Shown here in pieces: positions 1 through 5,690 of a stretch of DNA of 7,117 nucleotides. The position numbers and the translations under genes were made by a program. The notes under the pieces were generated by a model. It saw only the letters and a list, made by a program, of their open reading frames with translations. It had not been told where the DNA came from and searched no databases. The DNA is from JBOICV01 sp050740255 (GTDB taxonomy: Bacteria > Pseudomonadota > Gammaproteobacteria > Nevskiales > JBOICV01). Positions within the stretch are counted from its first letter, which is position 1. Every line of letters starts with the position of its first letter. The stretch is taken from positions 1-7,117 of the forward strand of contig JBOICV010000163.1 in NCBI GenBank assembly GCA_050740255.1, given 5' to 3'.

Positions 1-239
1 CCGGTGCAGACCGCCAGCTTTGCCTGGCGGAATTTAGCGATCAGACTCGGGCGTGGCTGGATTTTGTGGATGTCCTGCAGCGCGGTGGTGGCGTCGTAAA
101 CCGATACCGCATCGCCGCCCAGCTCGCGCGCCAGTGCGCCCCATTCGGGTTCACAGGCGAAGACTTGCAGTGCGGCGAAACTTACTGGACTAAACGAAAG
201 GGCGCAGAGTGCTACAAGCGCAACCGCGGAGTATTTTTT
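1..239 (-). CDS. Metal ABC transporter periplasmic substrate-binding protein (ZnuA/TroA-like), N-terminal fragment
   Basis: The minus-strand frame reads a hydrophobic signal peptide beginning K-K-Y-S-A-V and ending near SFAA. It continues LQVFACEPEWGALARELGG, then an ALQDIHKIQPRPSLIAK segment and KLAVCTG at the window edge. This is the opening of the cluster A-I (TroA/ZnuA) metal-binding proteins, which capture Zn or Mn in the periplasm for an ABC importer. The His in the D-I-H-K-I-Q segment sits where the family carries its first metal ligand (usually DPHHIQ). Only about 79 residues are visible; a full protein would be near 300. The start is abnormal: the codon before KK is GGG at 240-242, not ATG, and repeat DNA begins there. 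The frame stays open upstream to a GTG at 312-314, which would add 25 residues before KKYS, but no good ribosome binding site precedes it. The family call is fairly secure; the true start, and whether the gene is expressed, are unclear. Confidence 0.75.
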
Positions 240-300
240 CCCCCTCCCCCTGCGGGAGAGCCTGTCCTGAGCTTGTCGAAGGAGGGAAGGGGGAGGGGTG
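240..300. repeat. Dispersed palindromic repeat with TTCGACAAGCTCAGGACAGG core
   Basis: An 11-bp perfect inverted repeat (241-251, CCCCTCCCCCT, against 288-298, AGGGGGAGGGG) encloses the core CCTGTCCTGAGCTTGTCGAA at 261-280. From memory, this core and its reverse complement recur between genes in many proteobacterial genomes, often flanked by CCCTCTCCC/GGGAGAGGG arms. That recollection was not checked by a search. The element lies between the porin gene and the metal-binding protein gene, with its edge exactly at codon 1 of the latter. It could fold as a stem-loop in RNA of either strand. Confidence 0.7.
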
Positions 301-483
301 ACGTTCGCGCCCACCCCCCACCCTGGCCCTGCGCGTGCGACACGGTGTCCGGCACGGTGGGTGCGGGAGTACGCGCAGGGGCAGCCCCTTCCGCACCCCC
401 ACTGCGTGGCGCCGTGTCGGGGCTGCCCCCCACCAGGGGGGAGGGGACTGCTTCCTTGTTTGATTTTGGTACGCATGGCGCGT
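301..483. repeat. GC-rich intergenic region with nested REP-like inverted repeats
   Basis: This stretch holds no supportable gene. A 31-bp imperfect inverted repeat pairs 338-368 with 389-419 (23 of 31 positions complementary by hand alignment) around a 20-nt spacer ending in GGGGCAGCCCC. The complementary GGGGCTGCCCC follows the right arm at 419-429. Next is a perfect 6-bp G/C hairpin (426-431 with 436-441, loop ACCA). None has a following T-run on either strand, so they are not classical terminators. They could still reduce transcription or stabilise the 3' end of the porin mRNA, which stops at 484. Positions 447-483 show nothing notable. Confidence 0.55.
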
Positions 484-1710
484 CTAGAACTGATGCGCCG
501 GGTGCGAACCCAGGCTGTAGATGTACTGGACGTAGAACTGGTCATCCTTTTCGCCGCGGGGCCGCGACTCGTCGCGGTTGTATTGCAGGCGGATGCGCGA
601 AAACTCGCTGCGCGAGTAGTCCAGCATCACGCCGACGCGCTCCGGATCGTCGCTGTCATCCAGAATGTCGAACTGACCCAGCGGGTTGTTGCTGAGCTTG
701 TTGTCGGCCGAGAGCGAGTCGTAACGCAGCCCCACGCGCCAGCGTGGGATGAACTGCAAAATGCCTTGTACATAGAAGCCGTCGGCTTCGCTGTCGTAGT
801 TGGTGCTGACGTCGTCATCCACTCCGTCACCATCGAGATCGCCGACACCGCTCGCGTCCAATCGGCCATCCTCATCACGCACGATGTACTCAGCCTGCAG
901 AATGAAATTGCGATCCGCCGGGTTGCCATTGCGCGCCCACTTGTACACGACATCCAAACCGTAGAGCCGGCTGTCGCCAAAGAAGCTGAAGGCCTCCGGC
1001 GCATTTTCTCCGCCGGTCTCGCGTCCATCAGCGTCGGTGTTGAGCATCCATAGGCCGGCGCGGTAAGAACCTTCGCCGCCCAGGTCGCCACCCCAGTGAG
1101 TGAACAGGGTGGTGGCATTCACGCCGGAACGATCCCCGCCGCCGCCCGGAAAGCCGTCGCCGCGCAGGACTTCTGCGCCGAACTCCAGAAACACGTCGGT
1201 GGGCGCCACCCAGCGCGCCTGCAGGCCATCGTCGGAATACTGATTGGCGAGCAGTGCGCGGTAGACTAGCGGCTGATCGGCGAAGTCCCAGCCATGGCTG
1301 TGTACGCGGTTGAGATAGCCAAGGTCCGAAAAGAAACGGCCGAACTTCACATTGAAACCGCTGGGCAGCGCCAGCGTATTGATGTAGGCCTCTTCCACCG
1401 CCACCACGGTTTCCCCATCCTCGTTTTCCAGCGCCACAGTCGCCCAACCGTGATAGGCGTCGTCAATATTAGCTTCGATCGCGAGTTCGGTTTCGCCCAG
1501 CGAAAAGCCCGCCGGGCGCAGCTCGGTTTCAGGCCCCAATAGAAAGCCGGCGACTTCTGGTTCCAGCTTACTGCTGAAATCGGCGTAAGTGCCTTGCAGA
1601 ATCAGGCTGATTTTGGGGTTGAAGCCGGTGCCGACCGGTGCCGGTTCGGCGGCGCGCAGTGGGAGTGCGACCACGCAGGCGCAAAGAATGACAGGCAATA
1701 AAGAGCGCAT
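484..1710 (-). CDS. Porin-like outer-membrane beta-barrel protein, likely metal-uptake associated
   Basis: The 408-residue product has a signal peptide (about residues 1-20, MRSLLPV to LRA). Alternating amphipathic strands rich in aromatic residues follow, and the last residue is Phe, as expected for insertion by the BAM complex. No TonB box or plug domain is evident, so porin-like is preferred over TonB receptor. A conserved-looking block around 123-152 includes FGRFFSDLGYLNR and an HSHGWDF motif. Residues 291-300 (DLDGDGVDDD) form an Asp-rich loop resembling calcium-binding repeats. The ATG at 1710 is chosen because the signal peptide follows and GAGGT lies about 8 nt upstream; extending to 1935 would put about 75 non-secretory residues in front. 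It sits 61 bp after a DUF2946-like gene and before a metal-binding protein, which suggests zinc or similar metal entry. The beta-barrel call is strong; the substrate is inferred from neighbours. Confidence 0.8.
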   Translation of the reverse strand: MRSLLPVILCACVVALPLRAAEPAPVGTGFNPKISLILQGTYADFSSKLEPEVAGFLLGPETELRPAGFSLGETELAIEANIDDAYHGWATVALENEDGETVVAVEEAYINTLALPSGFNVKFGRFFSDLGYLNRVHSHGWDFADQPLVYRALLANQYSDDGLQARWVAPTDVFLEFGAEVLRGDGFPGGGGDRSGVNATTLFTHWGGDLGGEGSYRAGLWMLNTDADGRETGGENAPEAFSFFGDSRLYGLDVVYKWARNGNPADRNFILQAEYIVRDEDGRLDASGVGDLDGDGVDDDVSTNYDSEADGFYVQGILQFIPRWRVGLRYDSLSADNKLSNNPLGQFDILDDSDDPERVGVMLDYSRSEFSRIRLQYNRDESRPRGEKDDQFYVQYIYSLGSHPAHQF

Positions 1711-1739
1711 GTAAGACCTCGTCAAAAAGCAATAAATCG

Positions 1740-1756
1740 GCGGCACAGCGTGCCGC
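1740..1756 (-). other. Intercistronic hairpin upstream of the porin gene
   Basis: A perfect 7-bp stem (GCGGCAC at 1740-1746 with GTGCCGC at 1750-1756) has a 3-nt loop. It lies in the 61-bp gap between the DUF2946-like gene and the porin gene. On the minus strand it is followed by ATTTATTGCTTTTT, which is T-rich but not an immediate T-run. It may act as a weak attenuator or a stabilising or processing stem. Confidence 0.4.
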
Positions 1757-1771
1757 GTTCGAACAGCTTTT

Positions 1772-2059
1772 TTAAGCGAGGAAGTGAGGTGGGCCGCGAA
1801 TCGGCGGTCGGGTGAGAACTGCGGAAACCCGCAGCGGCGCAGGCTGCGTGGTAACAACAGGGGTGGACGGGTCGAGTACCGGTACAGCAGAACCGGGTGC
1901 GGCCAGCGCCTGTGGCCCATCGAGGCCATGAGCACAGATTACGCAGTCATAGTCCGCGCCCGCTGCCAACGGGTGCTGCGCCGCGTGCAGCACAAACAAC
2001 GCCTGGCCCAGCACTAGGGCTAGCAGCAGCCAGATGGCGCGAGCTTGGAGACGGCGCAT
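1772..2059 (-). CDS. Small membrane-anchored His/Cys protein, DUF2946-like
   Basis: The 95-residue product starts MRRLQARAIW, followed by one hydrophobic segment (about 9-25) that could be a signal peptide or anchor. A compact set of possible metal ligands follows: H25, H29, C39, C42 and H44 (HAAQHP, then CVICAHG). The C-terminus is Pro-rich and ends RGPPHFLA. Small proteins of this plan, often annotated DUF2946, commonly lie beside outer-membrane metal receptors and metal transporters; their role is not firmly established. Here it is the first gene of a minus-strand cluster leading into the porin and the periplasmic metal-binding protein, so a periplasmic metal-handling role is plausible. 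The ATG at 2059 is chosen because the hydrophobic segment follows directly. A GTG at 2131 would add 24 polar residues and run through the TATAAT box. No Shine-Dalgarno sequence is visible. Confidence 0.65.
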   Translation of the reverse strand: MRRLQARAIWLLLALVLGQALFVLHAAQHPLAAGADYDCVICAHGLDGPQALAAPGSAVPVLDPSTPVVTTQPAPLRVSAVLTRPPIRGPPHFLA

Positions 2060-2065
2060 CGTTTG

Positions 2066-2096
2066 ATTATACGGGTAGGCGTCAGGCCCGGCGCAA
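2066..2096 (-). promoter_or_regulatory. Putative sigma-70 promoter for the DUF2946-like/porin cluster
   Basis: A perfect TATAAT lies on the minus strand at 2071-2066. A weak -35 match, TTGCGC at 2096-2091, is 19 bp upstream, slightly long. Transcription would begin near 2060-2059, almost on the ATG, giving a leaderless or nearly leaderless mRNA. Confidence 0.5.
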
Positions 2097-2132
2097 ACCC
2101 TGGCCTCGGCAGTAGGAGCGACCGCGACCACG

Positions 2133-2138
2133 TATCAT
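2133..2138 (+). promoter_or_regulatory. Putative -10 element for dapF
   Basis: TATCAT lies 8 nt before the dapF ATG at 2147. No convincing -35 is visible around 2110-2116. A start of transcription about 7 nt downstream would fall on or next to the ATG. There is no Shine-Dalgarno sequence just before dapF; the AGGAG at 2114-2118 is too distant. Confidence 0.35.
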
Positions 2139-2146
2139 TACGCGCC

Positions 2147-2977
2147 ATGAAACGCGCCTTCACCAAAATGCACGGCATCGGCAACGACTTTGTCGTGTTC
2201 GACGCCACCCAGCAGCCGCTGCAGCTGACTCCGGAGCAGGCTCGGCGCATCGCCGACCGGCATTTTGGAGTGGGCTGCGATGAAATCCTGATCGTGGATC
2301 CGTCTCCGTCGGCCGATGCGGATTTCGGCTACCGCATTTTCAACGCCGATGGGTCGGAGAGTGCGCAGTGTGGTAACGGGGCGCGTTGCTTCGCCAAATT
2401 CGTGCGGGACCGCGGTCTGACCACCAAGCACGAAATCCAGATCGTCACCAGCGCCGGCCCTTTGATTCTGCATATGCGCTCGGACGGACAGGTGCGGGTA
2501 AATATGGGCGCGCCGCGTTTCGAGCCGAAGGAAATTCCGCTGCTGGCGACCACGCGTGCGGCAAGCTATAGCCTGGAGTTCGCCGGCCAGGTACTCGAAT
2601 TCGGTGCGGTGAGCATGGGCAATCCGCATATGGTGCTGCGGGTGGAGGACGTGGATCGCGCCCTGGTCGCGGCCTGGGCACCGCAGTTGGCGTCACACAC
2701 GCGTTTTCCGCTGGGCGTAAACGTGGGTTTTATGCAGGTGCTTGCGCCCGACGCGATTCGCTTGCGGGTGTACGAACGCGGCGCCGGGGAGACGCTGGCC
2801 TGCGGCAGCGGTGCCTGCGCCGCGGTGGTGACAGGTCAGCAACGCGGCTGGCTCGGGCGCGACGTTTTGGTACAACTGCCCGGTGGTACACTGCGGATAG
2901 CGTGGGATGGTGAGAGTCGGCCGGTATTCATGACCGGTCCGGCCGTCACCGTGTACGAGGGGGAGATCGAGCTATGA
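2147..2977 (+). CDS. dapF: Diaminopimelate epimerase
   Basis: The 276-residue enzyme interconverts LL- and meso-diaminopimelate in the cytoplasm, supplying meso-DAP for lysine and peptidoglycan. The N-terminus FTKMHGIGNDFVVFD is the family signature, and the length is close to E. coli DapF (274). The two catalytic cysteines are present: C75 in ADGSESAQCGNGARC and C219 in ERGAGETLACGSGAC. The two-lobed pseudo-symmetric layout is complete. The ATG at 2147 gives the standard N-terminus, with no Shine-Dalgarno in front. It diverges from the DUF2946-like gene and overlaps the next gene by 4 bp (ATGA at 2974-2977), so the pair is probably translationally coupled. lysA, often just upstream in gammaproteobacteria, is not present here. 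Confidence 0.97.
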   Translation: MKRAFTKMHGIGNDFVVFDATQQPLQLTPEQARRIADRHFGVGCDEILIVDPSPSADADFGYRIFNADGSESAQCGNGARCFAKFVRDRGLTTKHEIQIVTSAGPLILHMRSDGQVRVNMGAPRFEPKEIPLLATTRAASYSLEFAGQVLEFGAVSMGNPHMVLRVEDVDRALVAAWAPQLASHTRFPLGVNVGFMQVLAPDAIRLRVYERGAGETLACGSGACAAVVTGQQRGWLGRDVLVQLPGGTLRIAWDGESRPVFMTGPAVTVYEGEIEL

Positions 2978-3699
2978 GCAAGTCCGGATCCGCCCCAGGA
3001 TCCAATGAAAACGCGCCGATCCTGAGCGAACGCGAAGTCATCGCCTTCCTGTTCGAACACACGGATTTCTTTGATCGCCATCCTGAGGTGCTGGAGCACC
3101 TGAATCTGCGGCACGCAGCCGGCTCTGCGGTGTCGCTTATCGAACGACAGATCGAAATTCTGCGTGCGCGCAATCATCAGTTGCAGGGGCGTCTGGCAGA
3201 ACTACTGGAAACCGCGCGCGAGAACGAAGCGCGGGTCTGGCATCTGAACAATTTGGCGCGCATGCTGATCGGCGCGGAGACGGCGGCCGACATCGTCGCC
3301 GGCCTGGCGGCCTGTCTCAAACGCGATTTCGAGGTGGATGCCGTGTTCATCGGCATCAAGGGTACGGCGCCGAAGCGTACACCGCTGGGCTTGCGTTATC
3401 TCGAATCGGGCGATTCGGTACTCAAGTCCTACGACAATTTCTTCCGCATGGGTCAGGTCCTCTGCGGCCCGCTGAAGAGCGAGCAGTCGCGCCTATTGTT
3501 CCCGCAGCAGCCGCACGATGCGCCGCTCTTGTCTTCGGCAGCGGTGCCGCTCGGTAAGCCGACTACGCGCGGACTGATGGTGTTGGCGAGCCGCGATGCT
3601 CGGCGCTTTCAACCGGATATGGGCACGATGTTTCTCGAGTTGTTGGCGGACCTGGTGGCAACGGCGCTGCGTCACGAGCTCGCCGGCGAGAGTCGTTGA
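2974..3699 (+). CDS. DUF484 family protein
   Basis: The 241-residue cytosolic protein belongs to the DUF484 (YigA-like) family, whose function is not established. After a flexible start come a helical segment (about 18-45, EREVIAFLFEHTDFFDRHPEVL) and a long helix or coiled coil (about 54-95, IERQIEILRARN onward). The rest is a GAF-like domain (about 96-235). Family landmarks include CGPLKSEQSRLLF (164-176), SAAVPLG (188-194) and the closing RRFQPDMGTMFLELLADLV. The start codon lies inside the end of dapF (ATGA overlap). Genes of this family typically sit between dapF and xerC in gammaproteobacteria, as here. A regulatory or scaffold role is sometimes suspected from the GAF-like fold, but nothing in the sequence proves it. 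Confidence 0.93.
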   Translation: MSKSGSAPGSNENAPILSEREVIAFLFEHTDFFDRHPEVLEHLNLRHAAGSAVSLIERQIEILRARNHQLQGRLAELLETARENEARVWHLNNLARMLIGAETAADIVAGLAACLKRDFEVDAVFIGIKGTAPKRTPLGLRYLESGDSVLKSYDNFFRMGQVLCGPLKSEQSRLLFPQQPHDAPLLSSAAVPLGKPTTRGLMVLASRDARRFQPDMGTMFLELLADLVATALRHELAGESR

Positions 3700-3721
3700 G
3701 CTGCGGCGCGCCCGACGCGCG

Positions 3722-4630
3722 ATGATTTCTACTGCCACCGCCGAACTCGAAGCTTATTTGCAGCAGCTTCAGTTCGAACGCCGTCTGTCGAACAGCACAG
3801 TTGCCAATTATCGCCGCAACCTGAGTGCACTAAGCGAGAGCTGTACGCGCCTCGGCATCGAAGCCTGGCAGCAATTGGATGGCGCCCGCCTGCGTCAAAT
3901 CATGGCCGAGCGTCACCGCCGCGGCGATTCCGCGCGCACCCTCGCGTTGTGGTTGTCTTCGGTGCGCGGCCTCTATCGGTATCTGCAGCAGTACAGCGGC
4001 ACAAGCCTGCGCGATCCGACCACGGATTTGCGCGCGCCCAAACAGACGCGCCCATTGCCGAAAACTCTCAACCCCGACGAAGCCGCGCGCTTGTTGAACG
4101 TGACGGCGGTAGAGCCGGACGAAATTCGGGATCAGGCGGTATTCGAGTTGGCTTACTCCTCTGGTTTGCGTCGCGCCGAGCTGGTCAATCTGAATCTGGA
4201 TGCACTGAATCTGGACGCCGGCGAGGTGCGCGTGATCGGCAAGGGACGCAAGACCCGCATCGTGCCGGTGGGCAGGCAGGCGCGTGACGCTTTGCGCCGT
4301 TGGCTACAGACCCGCGCACAACTGGCAGCGACGGACGAACAGGCCTTGTTTGTCGGCGCCCGTGGCCGCCGCTTTTCACCCGAGGCGCTGACCCAACGCC
4401 TCGCGCGGCGTGCGCGCCGCGTGGGCCTCAACCGCCATGTCCACCCGCATATGCTGCGCCACTCTTTCGCCACCCATTTGCTGGAATCCAGTGGCGACCT
4501 GCGTGCGGTGCAGGAACTACTCGGCCACGCCAATCTCAGCACGACTCAGATATACACCCATCTCGACTTCCAGCATTTATCGCAGGTCTACGACAAGGCC
4601 CACCCGCGCGCGCGCCGCCGCAAGCCATAG
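3722..4630 (+). CDS. xerC: Tyrosine recombinase XerC
   Basis: The 302-residue protein is a site-specific tyrosine recombinase that acts with XerD at dif to resolve chromosome dimers. An N-terminal SAM-like DNA-binding domain (about 5-92; LQFERRLSNSTVANYRRNL) precedes the catalytic domain (about 113-295). All expected catalytic residues are visible: R150 in SSGLRRAELV, K174 in IGKGRKTR, H243 and R246 in HPHMLRHSFATH, H269 in LLGHANL, and nucleophile Y278 in TTQIYTH. Placement after dapF and DUF484 supports XerC rather than XerD. The ATG at 3722 gives the standard length; the frame is open upstream but offers no better start near the DUF484 stop. The 22-bp gap holds a short GCGCG/CGCGC hairpin (3706-3720) next to the ATG and a poor ribosome binding site, suggesting reliance on upstream translation. 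Confidence 0.96.
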   Translation: MISTATAELEAYLQQLQFERRLSNSTVANYRRNLSALSESCTRLGIEAWQQLDGARLRQIMAERHRRGDSARTLALWLSSVRGLYRYLQQYSGTSLRDPTTDLRAPKQTRPLPKTLNPDEAARLLNVTAVEPDEIRDQAVFELAYSSGLRRAELVNLNLDALNLDAGEVRVIGKGRKTRIVPVGRQARDALRRWLQTRAQLAATDEQALFVGARGRRFSPEALTQRLARRARRVGLNRHVHPHMLRHSFATHLLESSGDLRAVQELLGHANLSTTQIYTHLDFQHLSQVYDKAHPRARRRKP

Positions 4631-4635
4631 TAATT

Positions 4636-4664
4636 TTGTTGCAGTGCAAAAATGCAGGCATAAT
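4636..4664 (+). promoter_or_regulatory. Sigma-70-like promoter for the small lipoprotein gene
   Basis: TTGTTG (4636-4641) and CATAAT (4659-4664) are separated by 17 bp and lie just after the xerC stop. Transcription would start near 4671, leaving a leader of about 60 nt with a GC-rich hairpin-prone stretch (about 4667-4685) before the ribosome binding site. Confidence 0.6.
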
Positions 4665-4732
4665 GCGCGCGCGCCGCCCGGCGGGAGTCGCTGGAGCGGC
4701 CGTATCCCTAATGTCATATGGAGTTCTTAATA

Positions 4733-4912
4733 ATGAAGAAGCATCTGCTCGCCCTTGGTCTGCTCGGCACGCTGGCGCTGGTCGCCTGCGGCAAGAAGGA
4801 AGAATTCGCCGCTCCGGCGCCTGCCGCCGCACCGGCCGCTGAAGCCGCGCCCGCCGCCGCCGTGCCGGAAGCTGCCCCCGCCGAAGCACCCGCCGAAGGC
4901 GACGCGCAGTAA
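4733..4912 (+). CDS. Small Ala/Pro-rich lipoprotein
   Basis: The 59-residue product begins MKKHLLALG, has a hydrophobic stretch and a lipobox LVAC with the lipidated Cys at position 19. Gly follows that Cys, so there is no Asp inner-membrane retention signal and outer-membrane sorting is likely. The mature part is about 41 residues, starting CGKKEEF and continuing as a low-complexity Ala/Pro/Glu tail. Such tails may be extended and span periplasm or contact peptidoglycan, but no defined domain is visible. The ATG at 4733 is preferred to the in-frame ATG at 4718 because GGAG (4720-4723) is 9 nt upstream and the classic MKK start follows. The gene has its own promoter and terminator, so it is probably monocistronic between xerC and hslV. 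The lipoprotein call is strong; the function is unknown. Confidence 0.8.
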   Translation: MKKHLLALGLLGTLALVACGKKEEFAAPAPAAAPAAEAAPAAAVPEAAPAEAPAEGDAQ

Positions 4913-4936
4913 TCGTCGCAATAACCAGGCGATAAG

Positions 4937-4967
4937 AAGGCGCGCTCCTCGTGGGGCGCGCCTTTTT
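4937..4967 (+). terminator. Intrinsic terminator after the lipoprotein gene
   Basis: A 9-bp perfect stem (AAGGCGCGC at 4937-4945 with GCGCGCCTT at 4956-4964), a 10-nt loop and a run of five T (4963-4967) form a canonical Rho-independent terminator 25 nt after the stop. It separates the lipoprotein transcript from hslV. Confidence 0.9.
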
Positions 4968-4989
4968 CATTGGCCATGCGCTGCCGCTA

Positions 4990-5017
4990 TTGAAACTGGG
5001 CTAGTTCGCCCCCAAAG
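4990..5017 (+). promoter_or_regulatory. Sigma-32-like heat-shock promoter for hslVU
   Basis: TTGAAA (4990-4995) is followed after 14 bp by CCCCAAAG (5010-5017). This resembles the RpoH consensus CTTGAAA, 11-16 bp, CCCCATNT. It lies between the upstream terminator and hslV, and hslVU is a known heat-shock operon in E. coli. No good sigma-70 pair is seen here. The -10 half deviates at several positions. Confidence 0.6.
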
Positions 5018-5046
5018 TGCGATAACGCCCCTTGACTCCAGCCCCC

Positions 5047-5583
5047 ATGCAGCAGTTCGAAGGCACGACAATTCTTTGCGTTCGCCGCAACGGCCAGGTC
5101 GCGCTCGGCGGCGACGGTCAGGTTTCGCTCGGCAACACGCGCATCAAAGGCAATGCCCGCAAGGTGCGCCGGCTTTACGACGCCAAGGTCCTGGCCGGCT
5201 TCGCGGGCGGCACCGCGGATGCCTTCACCCTATTCGAGCGCTTCGAAGCCAAGCTGCAGGCGCATAGTGGCAACCTGGTGCGGGCGGCGGTGGACATGGC
5301 CAAGGATTGGCGCATGGACCGTGCGCTGCGCCGCCTGGAAGCGATGCTATTGGTTGCGGACAAGTCGGCCATGCTGATGATTAGCGGCAATGGCGACGTG
5401 ATGGAGCCGGAGTACGACATTCTCGCAATCGGCTCGGGTGGTAATTTCGCGCAGGCTGCGGCCAAGGCGCTGATGGACAACACCGAACTGTCGGCTGAAG
5501 AGATCGTCAAACGTTCGATGAAAATCGCCGCCGACATCTGCATCTACACCAACCAGAATCTGACTTTGGAGGCTCTGCCATGA
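5047..5583 (+). CDS. hslV: ATP-dependent protease proteolytic subunit HslV
   Basis: The 178-residue product is the Ntn-hydrolase peptidase of the HslVU (ClpQY) complex, a cytosolic double hexamer capped by HslU. A propeptide MQQFEG precedes the catalytic TTILCVRR; processing would expose T7 as the nucleophile. D23 in GGDGQ and K39 in GNARKVRRLY match mature-numbering D17 and K33. The GSGGNFAQAA motif and the C-terminal IYTNQNLTLEAL are family-typical. The ATG at 5047 is preferred; a TTG at 5032 would add only five residues. Neither has a good ribosome binding site. The stop codon overlaps the ATG of a short reading frame that fills the gap to hslU. Confidence 0.96.
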   Translation: MQQFEGTTILCVRRNGQVALGGDGQVSLGNTRIKGNARKVRRLYDAKVLAGFAGGTADAFTLFERFEAKLQAHSGNLVRAAVDMAKDWRMDRALRRLEAMLLVADKSAMLMISGNGDVMEPEYDILAIGSGGNFAQAAAKALMDNTELSAEEIVKRSMKIAADICIYTNQNLTLEALP

Positions 5584-5690
5584 CACGGTGCCAGGTGCGC
5601 GCAGCGCGAGTGAGGGTGCGGGAATGGCAGACTAGCGCCGACATCATAGGCGCTTCAAAAGCCAGAACAAACTTCACGGAGGCGATGTAG
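5580..5690 (+). CDS. Candidate coupled small ORF between hslV and hslU (36 aa)
   Basis: The frame starts at an ATG overlapping the hslV stop (ATGA) and ends with TAG at 5688-5690, whose last base is the first base of the hslU GTG. GGAGG at 5568-5572 lies 7 nt before this ATG, a near-ideal ribosome binding site. The product would begin MTRCQVRAARVRVREW and end NFTEAM. It is basic, with no recognisable domain, signal or membrane segment. It may be a coupling peptide that carries ribosomes from hslV to hslU. Alternatively, the GGAGG-ATG may be the former hslU start, displaced by inserted DNA. A chance frame is also possible at this length. A hairpin (5634-5639 with 5649-5654) lies inside it. Confidence 0.35.
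   Translation: MTRCQVRAARVRVREWQTSADIIGASKARTNFTEAM
5634..5654 (+). other. Hairpin in the hslV-hslU gap
   Basis: AGCGCC (5634-5639) pairs with GGCGCT (5649-5654) across a 9-nt loop. No T-run follows, so it is not a terminator. It could influence mRNA processing or the relative output of hslV and hslU. Confidence 0.35.

Noticed and set aside
426..441. Intrinsic terminator after the porin gene
   Set aside because: The C6/G6 hairpin is strong but no T-run follows on the minus strand.
298..1053. Plus-strand open frame of about 250 codons
   Set aside because: It lies opposite the porin gene in GC-rich DNA, has no family-like features, and runs through the repeats. The minus-strand porin has a signal peptide, ribosome binding site and terminal Phe.
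1711..1935. N-terminal extension of the porin to a start at 1935
   Set aside because: The extension would precede a clear signal peptide, overlap the DUF2946-like gene and ignore the GAGGT-ATG at 1710.
2060..2100. Zur operator near the divergent promoter
   Set aside because: The GTATAATCAAAC stretch only half resembles the palindromic Zur consensus and has no clear second half-site.
2060..2131. GTG start at 2131 for the DUF2946-like protein
   Set aside because: The added 24 residues are polar, precede the natural hydrophobic segment and would be upstream of the TATAAT box.
4300..4842. Plus-strand open frame overlapping xerC and the lipoprotein gene
   Set aside because: It is a frame-shifted shadow of xerC with Arg/Pro-rich composition and no recognisable motif.
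5032..5046. TTG start for HslV
   Set aside because: It would add only MTPAP before the propeptide, with no ribosome binding site, and the ATG start already gives a typical propeptide.
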